Shown: positions 1-7,463, counted from the first letter of the stretch. The stretch is DNA of 7,722 nucleotides from a bacterium (GCA_024224995.1 JAAENB010001222.1:1-7722); one strand, 5' to 3'. Numbers and translations are program-made. The notes: generated by a model not told the origin, from the sequence alone.

Positions 1-120
1 ATCTGAATAGCTGCTTATGGCACCATTACATGATACTAATGACAGCGTGAAAGGTATGAGTATAATGGCCGGAATAATCAGTCTGATAAAAAGTTTAATA
101 AAATATTTTTGCTTATTCAT
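1..120 (-). CDS. Lipoprotein, N-terminal part only (runs off the window)
   Basis: The reverse complement opens with ATG at 120 and reads 40 codons without a stop to the window edge. A Shine-Dalgarno AGGAG (127-131) sits 6 nt upstream. The first 31 residues form a classic lipoprotein signal: a Lys/Arg-bearing N-region (MNKQKYFIKL), a long hydrophobic stretch (about residues 14-29) and a lipobox L-V-S-C with the acylated Cys at residue 31. The +2 residue is Asn rather than Asp, which by the Lol rule predicts outer-membrane sorting if the host is Gram-negative. What follows (NGAISSYSD) is a typical unstructured linker. The functional domain lies outside the window, so the role is unknown. The gene is divergent from the DUF1835-kinase unit and has its own promoter. 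Confidence 0.8.
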   Translation of the reverse strand, partial: MNKQKYFIKLFIRLIIPAIILIPFTLSLVSCNGAISSYSD

Positions 121-138
121 GAGAATCTCCTTTATATA

Positions 139-162
139 AAAAACCCGCCTGGTTGGGCTTTT
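139..162 (-). promoter_or_regulatory. Terminator-like hairpin in the lipoprotein leader
   Basis: In the minus-strand RNA, 155-162 (AAAAGCCC) pairs with 139-146 (GGGTTTTT) over 8 bp, including one G-U pair, around an 8-nt loop. A run of Us follows. On the plus strand the G-U pair becomes a C-A mismatch, so the structure fits the leftward transcript better. It starts essentially at the predicted transcription start and ends just before the ribosome binding site. It could be a 5' stabilising stem, an attenuator, or a translation control hairpin. Which of these it is cannot be told from sequence. Confidence 0.45.
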
Positions 163-167
163 ATCTA

Positions 168-196
168 AATATAATGATTTATCTCCAAATGGTCAA
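168..196 (-). promoter_or_regulatory. Sigma70-type promoter of the lipoprotein gene
   Basis: On the minus strand, TTGACC (191-196) and TATATT (168-173) are separated by exactly 17 bp. Each hexamer differs from consensus at one position. The expected transcription start is near 161, giving a leader of about 40 nt before the ATG at 120. A perfect 14-bp palindrome abuts the -35 box on its upstream side. Confidence 0.75.
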
Positions 197-253
197 TTTT
201 TGTACAAAAATAATTCCTGACATTAATGTCTTAAACACAAATTGAATTGTGTT
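197..253. promoter_or_regulatory. Three phased palindromes, likely operator array
   Basis: Three dyads lie in a row: TTTTTGTACAAAAA (197-210, perfect), GACATTAATGTC (219-230, perfect) and AACACAA-N6-TTGTGTT (234-253, perfect 7-bp arms). Their centres are at about 203.5, 224.5 and 243.5, so 21 and 19 bp apart, close to two helical turns. Relative to the lipoprotein start predicted near 161, the centres fall at about -42, -63 and -82, positions used by activators. They could equally serve the rightward DUF1835-kinase unit. The three half-sites differ, so no single regulator is implied. Confidence 0.5.
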
Positions 254-356
254 CAGTTATTTGGGGTGCTGTCACAACAGGCTGTCCCCCCGATTTTTGA
301 GCAGTTACAGGGAATTGTGGCTTGACAATTACAAACGAATAATTCAGATAAATAAT

Positions 357-1082
357 ATGAAATATCATATTTTAAACGGTGACGCTCTAAAAGAGCAGTT
401 TCCTGTTGATCGTATAGATGGGGATCTTATAATTGTAAGGGAATGTTTGCTTGAGGGAGATGTTTCGGGAGATGATCTTGAAACATTCCGGAATAACAGG
501 GCAGCGTTTATTCAAAAAGAATATGGCGCTTCCCGTGAGGAGTACTTTGACAAAACAGTTTCGGAGTTTGAGTTGATATTTAAAATTCCCGAAGGGGCTG
601 AAATAAATCTCTGGTTTGAAGATGACCTGTTTTGCCAGGTTAATTTATGGTTTGTTATTTTTCTGCTGGATATGGGAAACAAGAGCAATGATGTTTTCCT
701 GGTACGGCCGCAAGAAGATAAATTAATCGCGGCGTATGATAATAAAATTTTGTTAACCGGACCCGATAGGGAAAACTTAAAACAATGCTGGGGATTTTAT
801 AAGAAAAATGACTTAACCCGGTTAAAAAAAATATCTCACAAGCTTACCGCTAAACTGCCTCATCTCGATGAAGTGATTCAAGCCCATATCGACCGTTTTC
901 CTGAAAACGGAGAATTGGGCCGGCCTGAGAAAAGTTTATTAGAAATTATGAAAGATATGAAAGAGAATAACAATGCCGGGTTTGAAATTATTTTCAGGGA
1001 ATTTACAAAGAGGGAAGGGATATACGGTTTTGGAGACCTTCAGGTAAAGAGCCTTTATGAGAAAGTAATAAAGTATTGTTAA
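357..1082 (+). CDS. DUF1835 domain-containing protein
   Basis: Predicted soluble protein of 241 aa with no signal peptide or membrane segment. The N-terminus (HILNGDAL, residues 4-11) and the central motif LWFEDDLFCQVNL (residues 85-97) are hallmarks of the DUF1835 family. The C-terminal part, with RFPENGELGRPEKSLLE (180-196) and GFGDLQV (224-230), matches the helical DUF3658-like half that usually follows. The biochemical function of the family is unknown. The ATG at 357 is chosen because the family starts there. The frame stays open to a GTG at 249, but those 36 extra codons are low-complexity and look non-coding. No clear Shine-Dalgarno precedes either start, and no convincing plus-strand promoter was found. 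The stop lies 6 nt before the histidine kinase, so the two are probably cotranscribed. Confidence 0.82.
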   Translation: MKYHILNGDALKEQFPVDRIDGDLIIVRECLLEGDVSGDDLETFRNNRAAFIQKEYGASREEYFDKTVSEFELIFKIPEGAEINLWFEDDLFCQVNLWFVIFLLDMGNKSNDVFLVRPQEDKLIAAYDNKILLTGPDRENLKQCWGFYKKNDLTRLKKISHKLTAKLPHLDEVIQAHIDRFPENGELGRPEKSLLEIMKDMKENNNAGFEIIFREFTKREGIYGFGDLQVKSLYEKVIKYC

Positions 1083-1088
1083 TATATT

Positions 1089-3380
1089 ATGAAAAAGATC
1101 AGAAAAATTATAGTACCCGGAATAACCTTATGGATCGTTGTTGTTTTAGTTTCCCTGGTCTGGAACTATAAAACTGAAAACGAACATGAATATGAAAATG
1201 CCCGTATTGGAGCCCGGGCATATTTCCAGCAGATTGTATTAACCAGGGCCTGGAACGCGAGCCTTGGCAGAGTGTATACCCCGGTTTCGGAAAAGATCAG
1301 GCCAAATAAGTATCTCCATATTCCAAACCGTGAAGTTACAACAACAGGCAGCAGAACCCTCACAATGATCAATCCGGCTTATATGACCAGGCAAATTTCG
1401 GAACTCGCGAAGCGGCAAAAAGGCGTTACCTTTAATATTACCAGTCTTAATCCAATTAATCCGCGAAATAAACCCTATGCCTGGGAAAAAGAACGATTAA
1501 AAGATTTTGAAAAAGGGACAAAGGAATGGGGTGATTTCCTGCTTACGAACTGTAGTAAAGAATATCGTTATATGGCACCGCTGTATGTAAAAAAAAGCTG
1601 CCTCACCTGCCACGCGGAACAGGGATATAAAACCGGTGACGTAAGAGGGGGGATCAGTGTTATTATGCCCTTTCCCTATAGATTGTTTCATTATAGTATC
1701 GTATTGACTCATCTAATTGTGGGCCTCCTGGGTTTTATTGCTATTACGAGTTTTGGGATTTACGCGAAAAGAAACAGGAAAGTAATAGAGGAAGCTAAAA
1801 AAAACGCGGAAAAGGCAAACCAGGCAAAAAGTCAGTTTTTAGCTAATATGAGCCATGAAATTAGAACTCCTATGAACGCGGTGCTGGGTTTTTCCGATAT
1901 CCTGCTTGATTCGAATCTCAATACAATCGAAATGGATTATGTTGCGACTATTAAAAAAAGCGGTGAGTCTTTATTATTAATAATTAATGATATTCTTGAT
2001 CTGTCAAAAATCGAATCCGGTAACTTATCCCTGGATACGGTAAAATTCGATCCCGAACTTGTGGCGTATGATGTGTGTGAATTGATATTACCGAAAGTGG
2101 AATTGAAACCTGTTGAAATATTATGCCGTATTGGCGATACCGTGCCCTCCATGGTAAGCGGGGACCCCTACCGGTTTCGCCAGGTGCTGCTCAACCTCCT
2201 GGGAAACGCTTCAAAATTTACCGCTTCCGGAGAGATCGAGTTATCGCTCGATGTCGATTCGGAAGATGAGGGTGCCGTGCAGATTCTCGCGAGCGTCAGG
2301 GATACGGGAATAGGTATTCCTGAAGACAAAATGGCATTGATCTTTGAAAAATTCAAACAGGCTGACGGTTCAATAACCAGGGAGTTTGGCGGGACCGGCC
2401 TGGGGCTTTCCATAAGTAAAGAGATTGCCGAACTGATGGGGGGAAACCTCCGGGCTGAAAGAGGCCCGAATGGAGGAAGTGTTTTTCATTTTACCTCACG
2501 GTTTGAAAAAATTGATAAAAAGACCGCCAGTTTTTCACCGGTATCTCTGCCGGGGAAAAAGATTTTAATCATTGATGACAACCCCACCAATCTTGATATC
2601 TTAACGTACTTTCTTGAGAGTATTGATATCAAAGTAGTCGCGTTACATGATGGAAAAGAGGCCCTGTCCTACATGCAAAAAGCGTATGAAAATAACGATC
2701 CCTTTGACCTCTGCATCTGCGATATCCAGATGCCCGGGTACAGCGGGTATGATGTGGCAAAAGAAATCCGGAACGCGCAAGATCAATTTCCCTATGTTCC
2801 CCTTGTTGCCCTTTCCTCCTTAATGAAACAGGATCGACATAATTGTGAAGAGGCTGGCTTTGACGGGTTTTTAAACAAGCCCATTCATCGTGATAGATTG
2901 TATTATATGCTGAAAAACCTTCTGGGTATTGAAAAGGAAAAAATCAAAGAGAAAAAAATCGCCACCCAATACTCTGTCCGTGAAGAGATGAAACACTCTA
3001 TACAGGTATTGCTGGCGGAAGATAACCCGGTTAATCAAAAGCTCGCGGTAGTTATGCTTACCAAAGCAGGCTATGCGGTAACCGTAGCCAATAACGGCAA
3101 AGAGGCTGTGGATCTATATGAATCGACCCCTGAAAAATTTAATATTATTTTAATGGATGTTGAGATGCCCGTGATGAATGGATTGGATGCTGCGAGCGAG
3201 ATCAGGAAAAAAGGCTTTGAAAAAATTCCCATAGTCGCGGTAACAGCCCACGCTTTAAAAGGAGACAGGGAGCGGTTTCTTCAATCAGGAATGGATGATT
3301 ATATCGCAAAACCGATCGCAAGAAAAGTTATTTTTGAGATTATGGAAAAATTGATTTTTAAATCACCGGGAGCGGATTAA
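1089..3380 (+). CDS. Heme-sensor hybrid histidine kinase (DUF3365-HisKA-HATPase-REC-REC)
   Basis: Inner-membrane hybrid sensor kinase of 763 aa. TM1 is at about residues 10-27 and TM2 at about 205-224. Between them is a periplasmic DUF3365/Tll0287-like domain with a c-type heme motif CLTCH (171-175) followed by GDVRGGISV. The cytoplasmic part holds HisKA with phospho-acceptor H256 ([10 protein letters not shown]), then HATPase_c with N-box (N369/N373), G1 DTGIGIP (405-411) and G2 GGTGLGLS (434-441). REC1 has D496/D497, phospho-acceptor D545 and K597; REC2 has E644/D645, D690, T719 and K741. All catalytic residues appear intact. The C-terminus stops just after REC2, with no HPt domain, so a separate phosphotransfer protein is expected. 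Heme ligation suggests redox or small-gas sensing, which is inferred. The gene follows the DUF1835 gene by 6 nt with a weak ribosome site, so translation may be coupled. Confidence 0.93.
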   Translation: MKKIRKIIVPGITLWIVVVLVSLVWNYKTENEHEYENARIGARAYFQQIVLTRAWNASLGRVYTPVSEKIRPNKYLHIPNREVTTTGSRTLTMINPAYMTRQISELAKRQKGVTFNITSLNPINPRNKPYAWEKERLKDFEKGTKEWGDFLLTNCSKEYRYMAPLYVKKSCLTCHAEQGYKTGDVRGGISVIMPFPYRLFHYSIVLTHLIVGLLGFIAITSFGIYAKRNRKVIEEAKKNAEKANQAKSQFLANMSHEIRTPMNAVLGFSDILLDSNLNTIEMDYVATIKKSGESLLLIINDILDLSKIESGNLSLDTVKFDPELVAYDVCELILPKVELKPVEILCRIGDTVPSMVSGDPYRFRQVLLNLLGNASKFTASGEIELSLDVDSEDEGAVQILASVRDTGIGIPEDKMALIFEKFKQADGSITREFGGTGLGLSISKEIAELMGGNLRAERGPNGGSVFHFTSRFEKIDKKTASFSPVSLPGKKILIIDDNPTNLDILTYFLESIDIKVVALHDGKEALSYMQKAYENNDPFDLCICDIQMPGYSGYDVAKEIRNAQDQFPYVPLVALSSLMKQDRHNCEEAGFDGFLNKPIHRDRLYYMLKNLLGIEKEKIKEKKIATQYSVREEMKHSIQVLLAEDNPVNQKLAVVMLTKAGYAVTVANNGKEAVDLYESTPEKFNIILMDVEMPVMNGLDAASEIRKKGFEKIPIVAVTAHALKGDRERFLQSGMDDYIAKPIARKVIFEIMEKLIFKSPGAD

Positions 3381-3397
3381 TGGACCCGGGTTTAAAA
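3356..3397. terminator. Possible bidirectional terminator between convergent genes
   Basis: TTTTAAA (3356-3362) can pair with TTTAAAA (3391-3397), and CCGGG (3366-3370) with CCCGG (3385-3389), around a 14-nt loop with a small internal bulge. The hairpin spans the end of the kinase gene and the short gap before the stop of the leftward ATPase gene. A/T runs flank it, but neither side has a clean U-tract directly after the stem, so the assignment is tentative. Confidence 0.35.
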
Positions 3398-3402
3398 GAA
3401 AT

Positions 3403-4935
3403 TTAAAAATCTTTTTCTTCATCATAGGTAACTACATACGTTGTTACCTCCACGCCGTTGATCTCTTCCCTGGTTTCTACCGCGGCTTTTGTCTTTATCC
3501 TGTTTGCCAGGAAGACAAGGTAAATACCTTTTGTTACCTTGATGGAATTGCAATAGTACGCCAGCTGGGTTTTCCCTTTTTTGAATTGAAAACTGTTCCT
3601 GAAGACTTTTGCTTCAACTACAGACTCTGCTCCTTCGTAATTAATAATTAAATCGCTAATTCCAAGCCCCGTATGGGGCTCCAGGTATGTTTTTGCCTTT
3701 ATGGTCCTTAAAAACAGGTCTATATACGTTTCAAAGGTATAGATAAGTGCCGCTTCCTTTATGTGTTTGGGTTTACCGCTTTCAGTCTCCTTCTCTCGAA
3801 AATATCTAAAACTTCGAAGTTTCACGTATTCTTTGAAATCATGAATAAGATTGTCGAAGTTTATACTGCCGTCACTATGAAAGAAGTCACTGAATTCCAT
3901 ATTGGAAAAAAAATATTTGCTTTCACCATTTGAAGAAGGGGAGAAAGCGTCAATGAGCGCTTTTTTATAAAGCGGTACGTTGAAAACAATATTATAATCC
4001 TCATCGCTGGTAATGACCCCATAGGATGAAAGGAATTTTATTTTTTCATCGTTTATTCTGAACTCTTCCGGGTCATCATTAAAAAGCAGTTTTTCAATAA
4101 ACTCCTGGTGTTTTTTTGCTTTGTTGATTATGTTTGATATATTTTTATCGACGGTTCCTTGCAGAAACCATTTTTCAGTTGCCAGGTATTGTTCATAGGT
4201 GAGAGCGGTCATATCTGCGTATTCGCATACTAACCTGTTTGCGAAACCGTTTACCAGCCCCGGCTGATTAGCGGTTATTTCGGATATTTTCTCTTTGACC
4301 CTGTCCTCAAAAATTTGCCCGGTTTCCTGTTCATGCATATGGAGCAGTTCAAACGCTTCTTCTTTCGTAAAATAAGGTACATCGAGATTATCTGCTATAT
4401 TAAAGGGACTTGCATTGTCTGAAATTATACCAACAATATTTGAAACCCCAACAAGGATAACGGAATGGAGGCAATGTTTTTCCCTGAAGTGGTACAGGTT
4501 TCTTATTGTATGAAGAAACTGGTTGACCAGTGCGGGGTTCAGGCTTTCTATCTCATCAACAATAAGGACTATCTTATCGTTTTTATTATTGGTAATATAT
4601 TTTTCGAAATCTTTAAATGATTCAATGAGAATGTCTAAAGCGGCCTGGTCTTTCATCTCCCTGCACAGGGAGTCAAACATGTCTGCGGCAGAATAATCCG
4701 TAAATCCTTCAACGGAAAAATGAACGGCCTTATAGCCTATTGTGTGGAGCTCCTTGTGAAGCTGGCGAAAATATGTGCTTTTCCCGGTTTGCCGGGGAGC
4801 CCAAATAGTGAAGTAACGTTTTTTCTTTACCAGTTCTATCCCTTCAAGAATAAGTTTTTTTCTTTGAATGGTATAATGCTCTTCCGGAATATTTGGCCCT
4901 GAAGTATTAAAATATCGTGTTGATTTTTTTATCAT
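3403..4935 (-). CDS. AAA ATPase fused to C-terminal PD-(D/E)XK nuclease domain
   Basis: Predicted cytoplasmic protein of 510 aa. The N-terminus RYFNTSGPNIPEEHY (7-21) is typical of this ATPase group. Walker A is APRQTGKST (46-54), Walker B is IVLIVDE (122-128), and a sensor-1-like VGVSN is at 162-166. A winged-helix-like segment (about 300-326, ending NVPLYKKAL) follows the ATPase. The C-terminal third has a RecB-like nuclease signature: D428 in GISDL, E441-A-K443, and Q457 before a Tyr pair. An ATP-controlled DNase or nucleic-acid processing role is inferred; such proteins are often multicopy and of unknown biology. The ATG at 4935 is chosen because family similarity begins there. A GTG at 4989 would overlap the upstream gene by 53 nt and add an unlikely Cys/Gly-rich leader. 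The upstream amidohydrolase stop (TAG) ends one base before this ATG, so reinitiation or coupling is likely. A GGAGGA-like site lies rather far upstream (about 15-20 nt). Confidence 0.88.
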   Translation of the reverse strand: MIKKSTRYFNTSGPNIPEEHYTIQRKKLILEGIELVKKKRYFTIWAPRQTGKSTYFRQLHKELHTIGYKAVHFSVEGFTDYSAADMFDSLCREMKDQAALDILIESFKDFEKYITNNKNDKIVLIVDEIESLNPALVNQFLHTIRNLYHFREKHCLHSVILVGVSNIVGIISDNASPFNIADNLDVPYFTKEEAFELLHMHEQETGQIFEDRVKEKISEITANQPGLVNGFANRLVCEYADMTALTYEQYLATEKWFLQGTVDKNISNIINKAKKHQEFIEKLLFNDDPEEFRINDEKIKFLSSYGVITSDEDYNIVFNVPLYKKALIDAFSPSSNGESKYFFSNMEFSDFFHSDGSINFDNLIHDFKEYVKLRSFRYFREKETESGKPKHIKEAALIYTFETYIDLFLRTIKAKTYLEPHTGLGISDLIINYEGAESVVEAKVFRNSFQFKKGKTQLAYYCNSIKVTKGIYLVFLANRIKTKAAVETREEINGVEVTTYVVTYDEEKDF

Positions 4936-4936
4936 A

Positions 4937-6499
4937 CTAAATTTTCTTAGATCCTCCCCACAACCCCTTCCACAGAAGGCTGGGGACACCCTGCCCGGGT
5001 TTAAAGAGTTTGCCCGAAAGAATCAGTTCTTCTACTTTCAGGTCAAGGAGTTTTTTTGTATCCATGGTGAGTGGATTCTTGTTGAGAATTATCATGTCGG
5101 CGATTTTGTTTTGTTCCAGGCTGCCCCGTTCTTTTTCATCAAAACTCATATGAGCACCTTCGTAAGTAAACATTTTCAGGGCTTCTTCTATGGTAATTGA
5201 CTGCTCCGGAACATAATGATTGCAGGCAGCAAATATTCCTTTGATGGGATCGGGATGGGTGCAGGGGCCGTCTGAGCCGCCGCTGATGTGAATACCCATG
5301 TCCAGCATGTCGCGCAGGGGTGATATATCATAAGCCCGTTTCCCCATGATCTGTTCGATATATTCAAGGGGCTCCTGTTCCCAGTGGAGAAAGGCAGGCT
5401 GCGCTGCTATGCCGATTCCAAGGGAAGCGCATTTTTCCAGGTCTTCGCGCGCGGCCAGGCATACATGGATAATTGAATGGCGGTGGTCTTCCCGCGGATA
5501 ATCCTTGAGCGCTGCTTCCAGCGCAGTGACCGCCTGTTTAAAGGCAGCGTCGCCAATGGCATGGACCTCAATTTGCAGCCCTGCTCGATTGGCTTCTTTG
5601 GTGAATTGTATTACTTCATCATCGGAGTAAAAGAGAACTCCTGAGTTGTCCGCGTTGTTGGAGTAGGGCGCCAGAAGGGCTGCGTCTTCTGAGCCAAAGC
5701 AGCCGTCCAGGGCAGTGACAAAACAGCCGCCAATGCGGGGGAGTTTTCGTTTGAGTACTTTCTGTACATCCATTGTCTGGAAAAAGACCCTGATTTGAAA
5801 GCCGGTTTTTTGCCCTTTCGCAAGGAACCGTGCCATGTCCAGATCCAGATCCCTGGGATAGCCGATCCCTTCAACGGGATGCATCATACCAAATCCCCGG
5901 GCGGCCATTTCGTCGATACCCTTAAGAAGGTTTTTGACCAGGGCAAGCGGGGGAACCTTTGATGATAGAAAATCAGTTGCTTCGAAAAAAGCTTCCTGGT
6001 TCAGTTCCCCGGAATCTGCGTGATAGCCTCGTAAAGAACTTGTAATTTCAGGTAAGATTTCCAGCATCTTACTGTTGGCAATAGCAGCATGACCATCGTA
6101 TTTTACAATATAGGCCGGCTTGTTCGGCACCATCCGGTCCAGCTCTTCACGGGTCATGAGCCGTTTTTCTTTCACGCTGTGAGCGGAAGCCCCATACCCG
6201 ATAAGTATCTTATTATTCTTTTTATCGAAAGAACGGACCAGGTCTTCCAATTCGGAAAAGTCCTTTGCCGGAGTAACGTCAAGGTTCGATAAAAAAAACG
6301 AAAAAGCACTAAAATGGATATGAGAATCGACAAAAGAGGGAATAAGAGCTTTTTCTCCCAGCTCTGTTGTTTCCACGGAGTGATACTGCTCCGGCAGGGT
6401 GTTTCCCGTATATTCAATAATACCCTTATTTTCAACCAGGTACTGGTGAAGGGTATTGTTTTTATCGCAAGAGATAATGTTTCCGTGATAGACGCGCAT
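4937..6499 (-). CDS. YtcJ-type metal-dependent amidohydrolase (amidohydrolase family 3)
   Basis: Predicted cytoplasmic TIM-barrel hydrolase of 520 aa, the usual length for YtcJ/NfdA-like enzymes, which hydrolyse amide-type bonds in varied small molecules. The substrate is not predictable here. Metal-site motifs visible are HIH (H60, H62) in PSFVDSHIHF, H313 in EVHAIGDAA, H345 in HSIIHV, and D410 in GGSDGPCTHPDP. GHAAIANS (136-143) matches the family motif after the small N-terminal beta-sandwich, and the C-terminal segment AHMSFDEKERGSLEQNKIAD (449-468) closes the sandwich. One oddity is that the family segment normally reading K-x-x-x-D-G-S is VTALDGC (261-267), so the usual Lys is Val261. 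The ATG is preceded by GAGG (6506-6509) at 6 nt. The gene has its own promoter and is followed after one base by the ATPase-nuclease gene. Confidence 0.92.
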   Translation of the reverse strand: MRVYHGNIISCDKNNTLHQYLVENKGIIEYTGNTLPEQYHSVETTELGEKALIPSFVDSHIHFSAFSFFLSNLDVTPAKDFSELEDLVRSFDKKNNKILIGYGASAHSVKEKRLMTREELDRMVPNKPAYIVKYDGHAAIANSKMLEILPEITSSLRGYHADSGELNQEAFFEATDFLSSKVPPLALVKNLLKGIDEMAARGFGMMHPVEGIGYPRDLDLDMARFLAKGQKTGFQIRVFFQTMDVQKVLKRKLPRIGGCFVTALDGCFGSEDAALLAPYSNNADNSGVLFYSDDEVIQFTKEANRAGLQIEVHAIGDAAFKQAVTALEAALKDYPREDHRHSIIHVCLAAREDLEKCASLGIGIAAQPAFLHWEQEPLEYIEQIMGKRAYDISPLRDMLDMGIHISGGSDGPCTHPDPIKGIFAACNHYVPEQSITIEEALKMFTYEGAHMSFDEKERGSLEQNKIADMIILNKNPLTMDTKKLLDLKVEELILSGKLFKPGQGVPSLLWKGLWGGSKKI

Positions 6500-6528
6500 A
6501 ATGGACCTCGTTTAATTTTGTTATGATG

Positions 6529-6557
6529 ATATTAGAGAAAGGAATGAGTTTTGTAAA
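6529..6557 (-). promoter_or_regulatory. Sigma70-type promoter of the amidohydrolase/ATPase unit
   Basis: On the minus strand, TTTACA (6552-6557) and TAATAT (6529-6534) are separated by exactly 17 bp. The expected start near 6522 gives a leader of about 22 nt ending in the GAGG ribosome site of the amidohydrolase. The upstream flank is A/T-rich and could act as an UP-like element. Confidence 0.75.
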
Positions 6558-6575
6558 GTATTTTATTTTTTGCCG

Positions 6576-6669
6576 GGTTTGAAGTTTGAAGTTTGAAGTT
6601 AAAAAAACAGGAAAAGATCTTTTATCTTTTGATTCTCAACTTCAAACATAGAACTTCAAACTTTAAACC
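6576..6669. repeat. GTTTGAA tandem repeat with inverted copies (cruciform)
   Basis: GTTTGAA occurs three times in tandem plus GTT (6577-6600). The complementary AACTTCAAAC appears twice at 6638-6647 and 6652-6661. The stretch 6576-6593 pairs with 6652-6669 over 18 bp with one mismatch. Nested inside, AAAAGAT (6612-6618) pairs with ATCTTTT (6624-6630) around a 5-nt loop. The structure fills most of the gap between the stop at 6675 and the amidohydrolase promoter. On the leftward transcript the inner hairpin is followed by a run of seven Us, so it may also end transcription of the clan-CD-like gene. Confidence 0.7.
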
Positions 6670-6674
6670 TTCTT

Positions 6675-7463
6675 TTACCACCCCGTTACCAGGAGTCTTT
6701 TCGCTGCTCTCAGCCCGCATTTTTGATATTTGTGATACGCTTTTGCGGCCCGGAGCCTGATTTTCCTGTTCGATTCTTTTTTGATCCAGCCGTCAATAGC
6801 GCTTTTCAAGGTGTATGCTTCAGGGCACATGAGCCCCGTAGTCCACAGTACCGGAACAGCACCGGCTTTTTGTACGGCGTTCCGGAAATAGGTTTTGCTG
6901 ACGCAGGCAAGAATAATAACTTCTCTTTTTTTGCGGTTTTGCCGCTCCGGGTAGCTGTCCAGGGAAAAGTCCATAAGACCGTCATGGCCGATATAGGCCA
7001 GCAGGTTCGCGCCGCCCCCGATTGAGAGGCTCTGTTTCCCAATCCTGATCTTTTGGATATTGCTTCCTGCTGAAGCGTTCAAAAAATCGATAATCGTTTT
7101 TTTTATTTTTATTCCCCTGTAGGCATCTGCAGCGAGAATAACTTTTTTTCGTTTATGCTTAAAAACAACCCGCTCAAGAATGGCAGGGGAGGGGTTTTTA
7201 ATTGTACGGATAAGACGCCAGTTCTTGCTTCTTCTGAAATATGTTTTCACACCTGCGGCAGCGCCCCAGTACAGGTTGTTGCGGGCGTCTTCTCCATTAC
7301 CGATGCGCGGAGGAACGGGCACAATGCCCTGGTTTTTATTGTCGCAGAGAGCTACAAACACATGAATTGTTTTATAGCGTTCTTTCGCGGAAACGGCGGC
7401 GGAGAGGGAAATGAGAATAACGACCGCTAAAAAAATTTTAAAGATCCGGGATTTACGTGGCAT
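6675..7463 (-). CDS. Exported conserved protein, clan CD (caspase-like) peptidase signature
   Basis: Secreted or periplasmic protein of 262 aa. A signal peptide with basic MPRKSR, a hydrophobic core (about 8-24) and a likely AVSA cleavage site precedes residue 27. The mature part starts with a conserved block including CDNKNQGIVPVP (40-51), IGNGEDARNNLYWG (54-67) and later WTTGLMCPEAYTLKSA (207-222). I recognise this as a widespread family of hypothetical proteins without an assigned function. Two hydrophobic strands end in LLAYIGHDG (H160) and VIILACVS (C187), the pattern of the His/Cys dyad of clan CD peptidases; this link is my inference. The ATG at 7463 is chosen because it begins a clean signal peptide and has AGGA (7473-7476) at 9 nt. 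The TTG at 7496 overlaps the -10 box. The gene is monocistronic by its own promoter and the following repeat. Confidence 0.85.
   Translation of the reverse strand: MPRKSRIFKIFLAVVILISLSAAVSAKERYKTIHVFVALCDNKNQGIVPVPPRIGNGEDARNNLYWGAAAGVKTYFRRSKNWRLIRTIKNPSPAILERVVFKHKRKKVILAADAYRGIKIKKTIIDFLNASAGSNIQKIRIGKQSLSIGGGANLLAYIGHDGLMDFSLDSYPERQNRKKREVIILACVSKTYFRNAVQKAGAVPVLWTTGLMCPEAYTLKSAIDGWIKKESNRKIRLRAAKAYHKYQKCGLRAAKRLLVTGW

Noticed and set aside
322..352. TTGACA (322-327) as -35 box for the DUF1835-kinase unit
   Set aside because: The only -10-like hexamer (GATAAA, 347-352) is at 19 bp and would start transcription at or after the ATG. No better plus-strand promoter was found.
249..356. GTG-initiated 36-residue extension of the DUF1835 protein
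   Set aside because: No ribosome site is present, the GTG lies inside the third palindrome, and the peptide does not look like family sequence. The ATG at 357 starts exactly at the conserved HILNGD motif.
4936..4989. GTG start at 4989 for the ATPase
   Set aside because: It would lie inside the amidohydrolase and add a Cys/Gly-rich leader unlike the family, whose similarity begins at the ATG at 4935.
6577..6661. CRISPR-like array from GTTTGAA repeats
   Set aside because: Units are only 7 bp, directly abutting, and without spacers.
6723..7430. Rightward open frames opposite the clan-CD-like gene
   Set aside because: They are antisense shadows without ribosome sites or recognisable domains, and the leftward frame has conserved motifs and a promoter.
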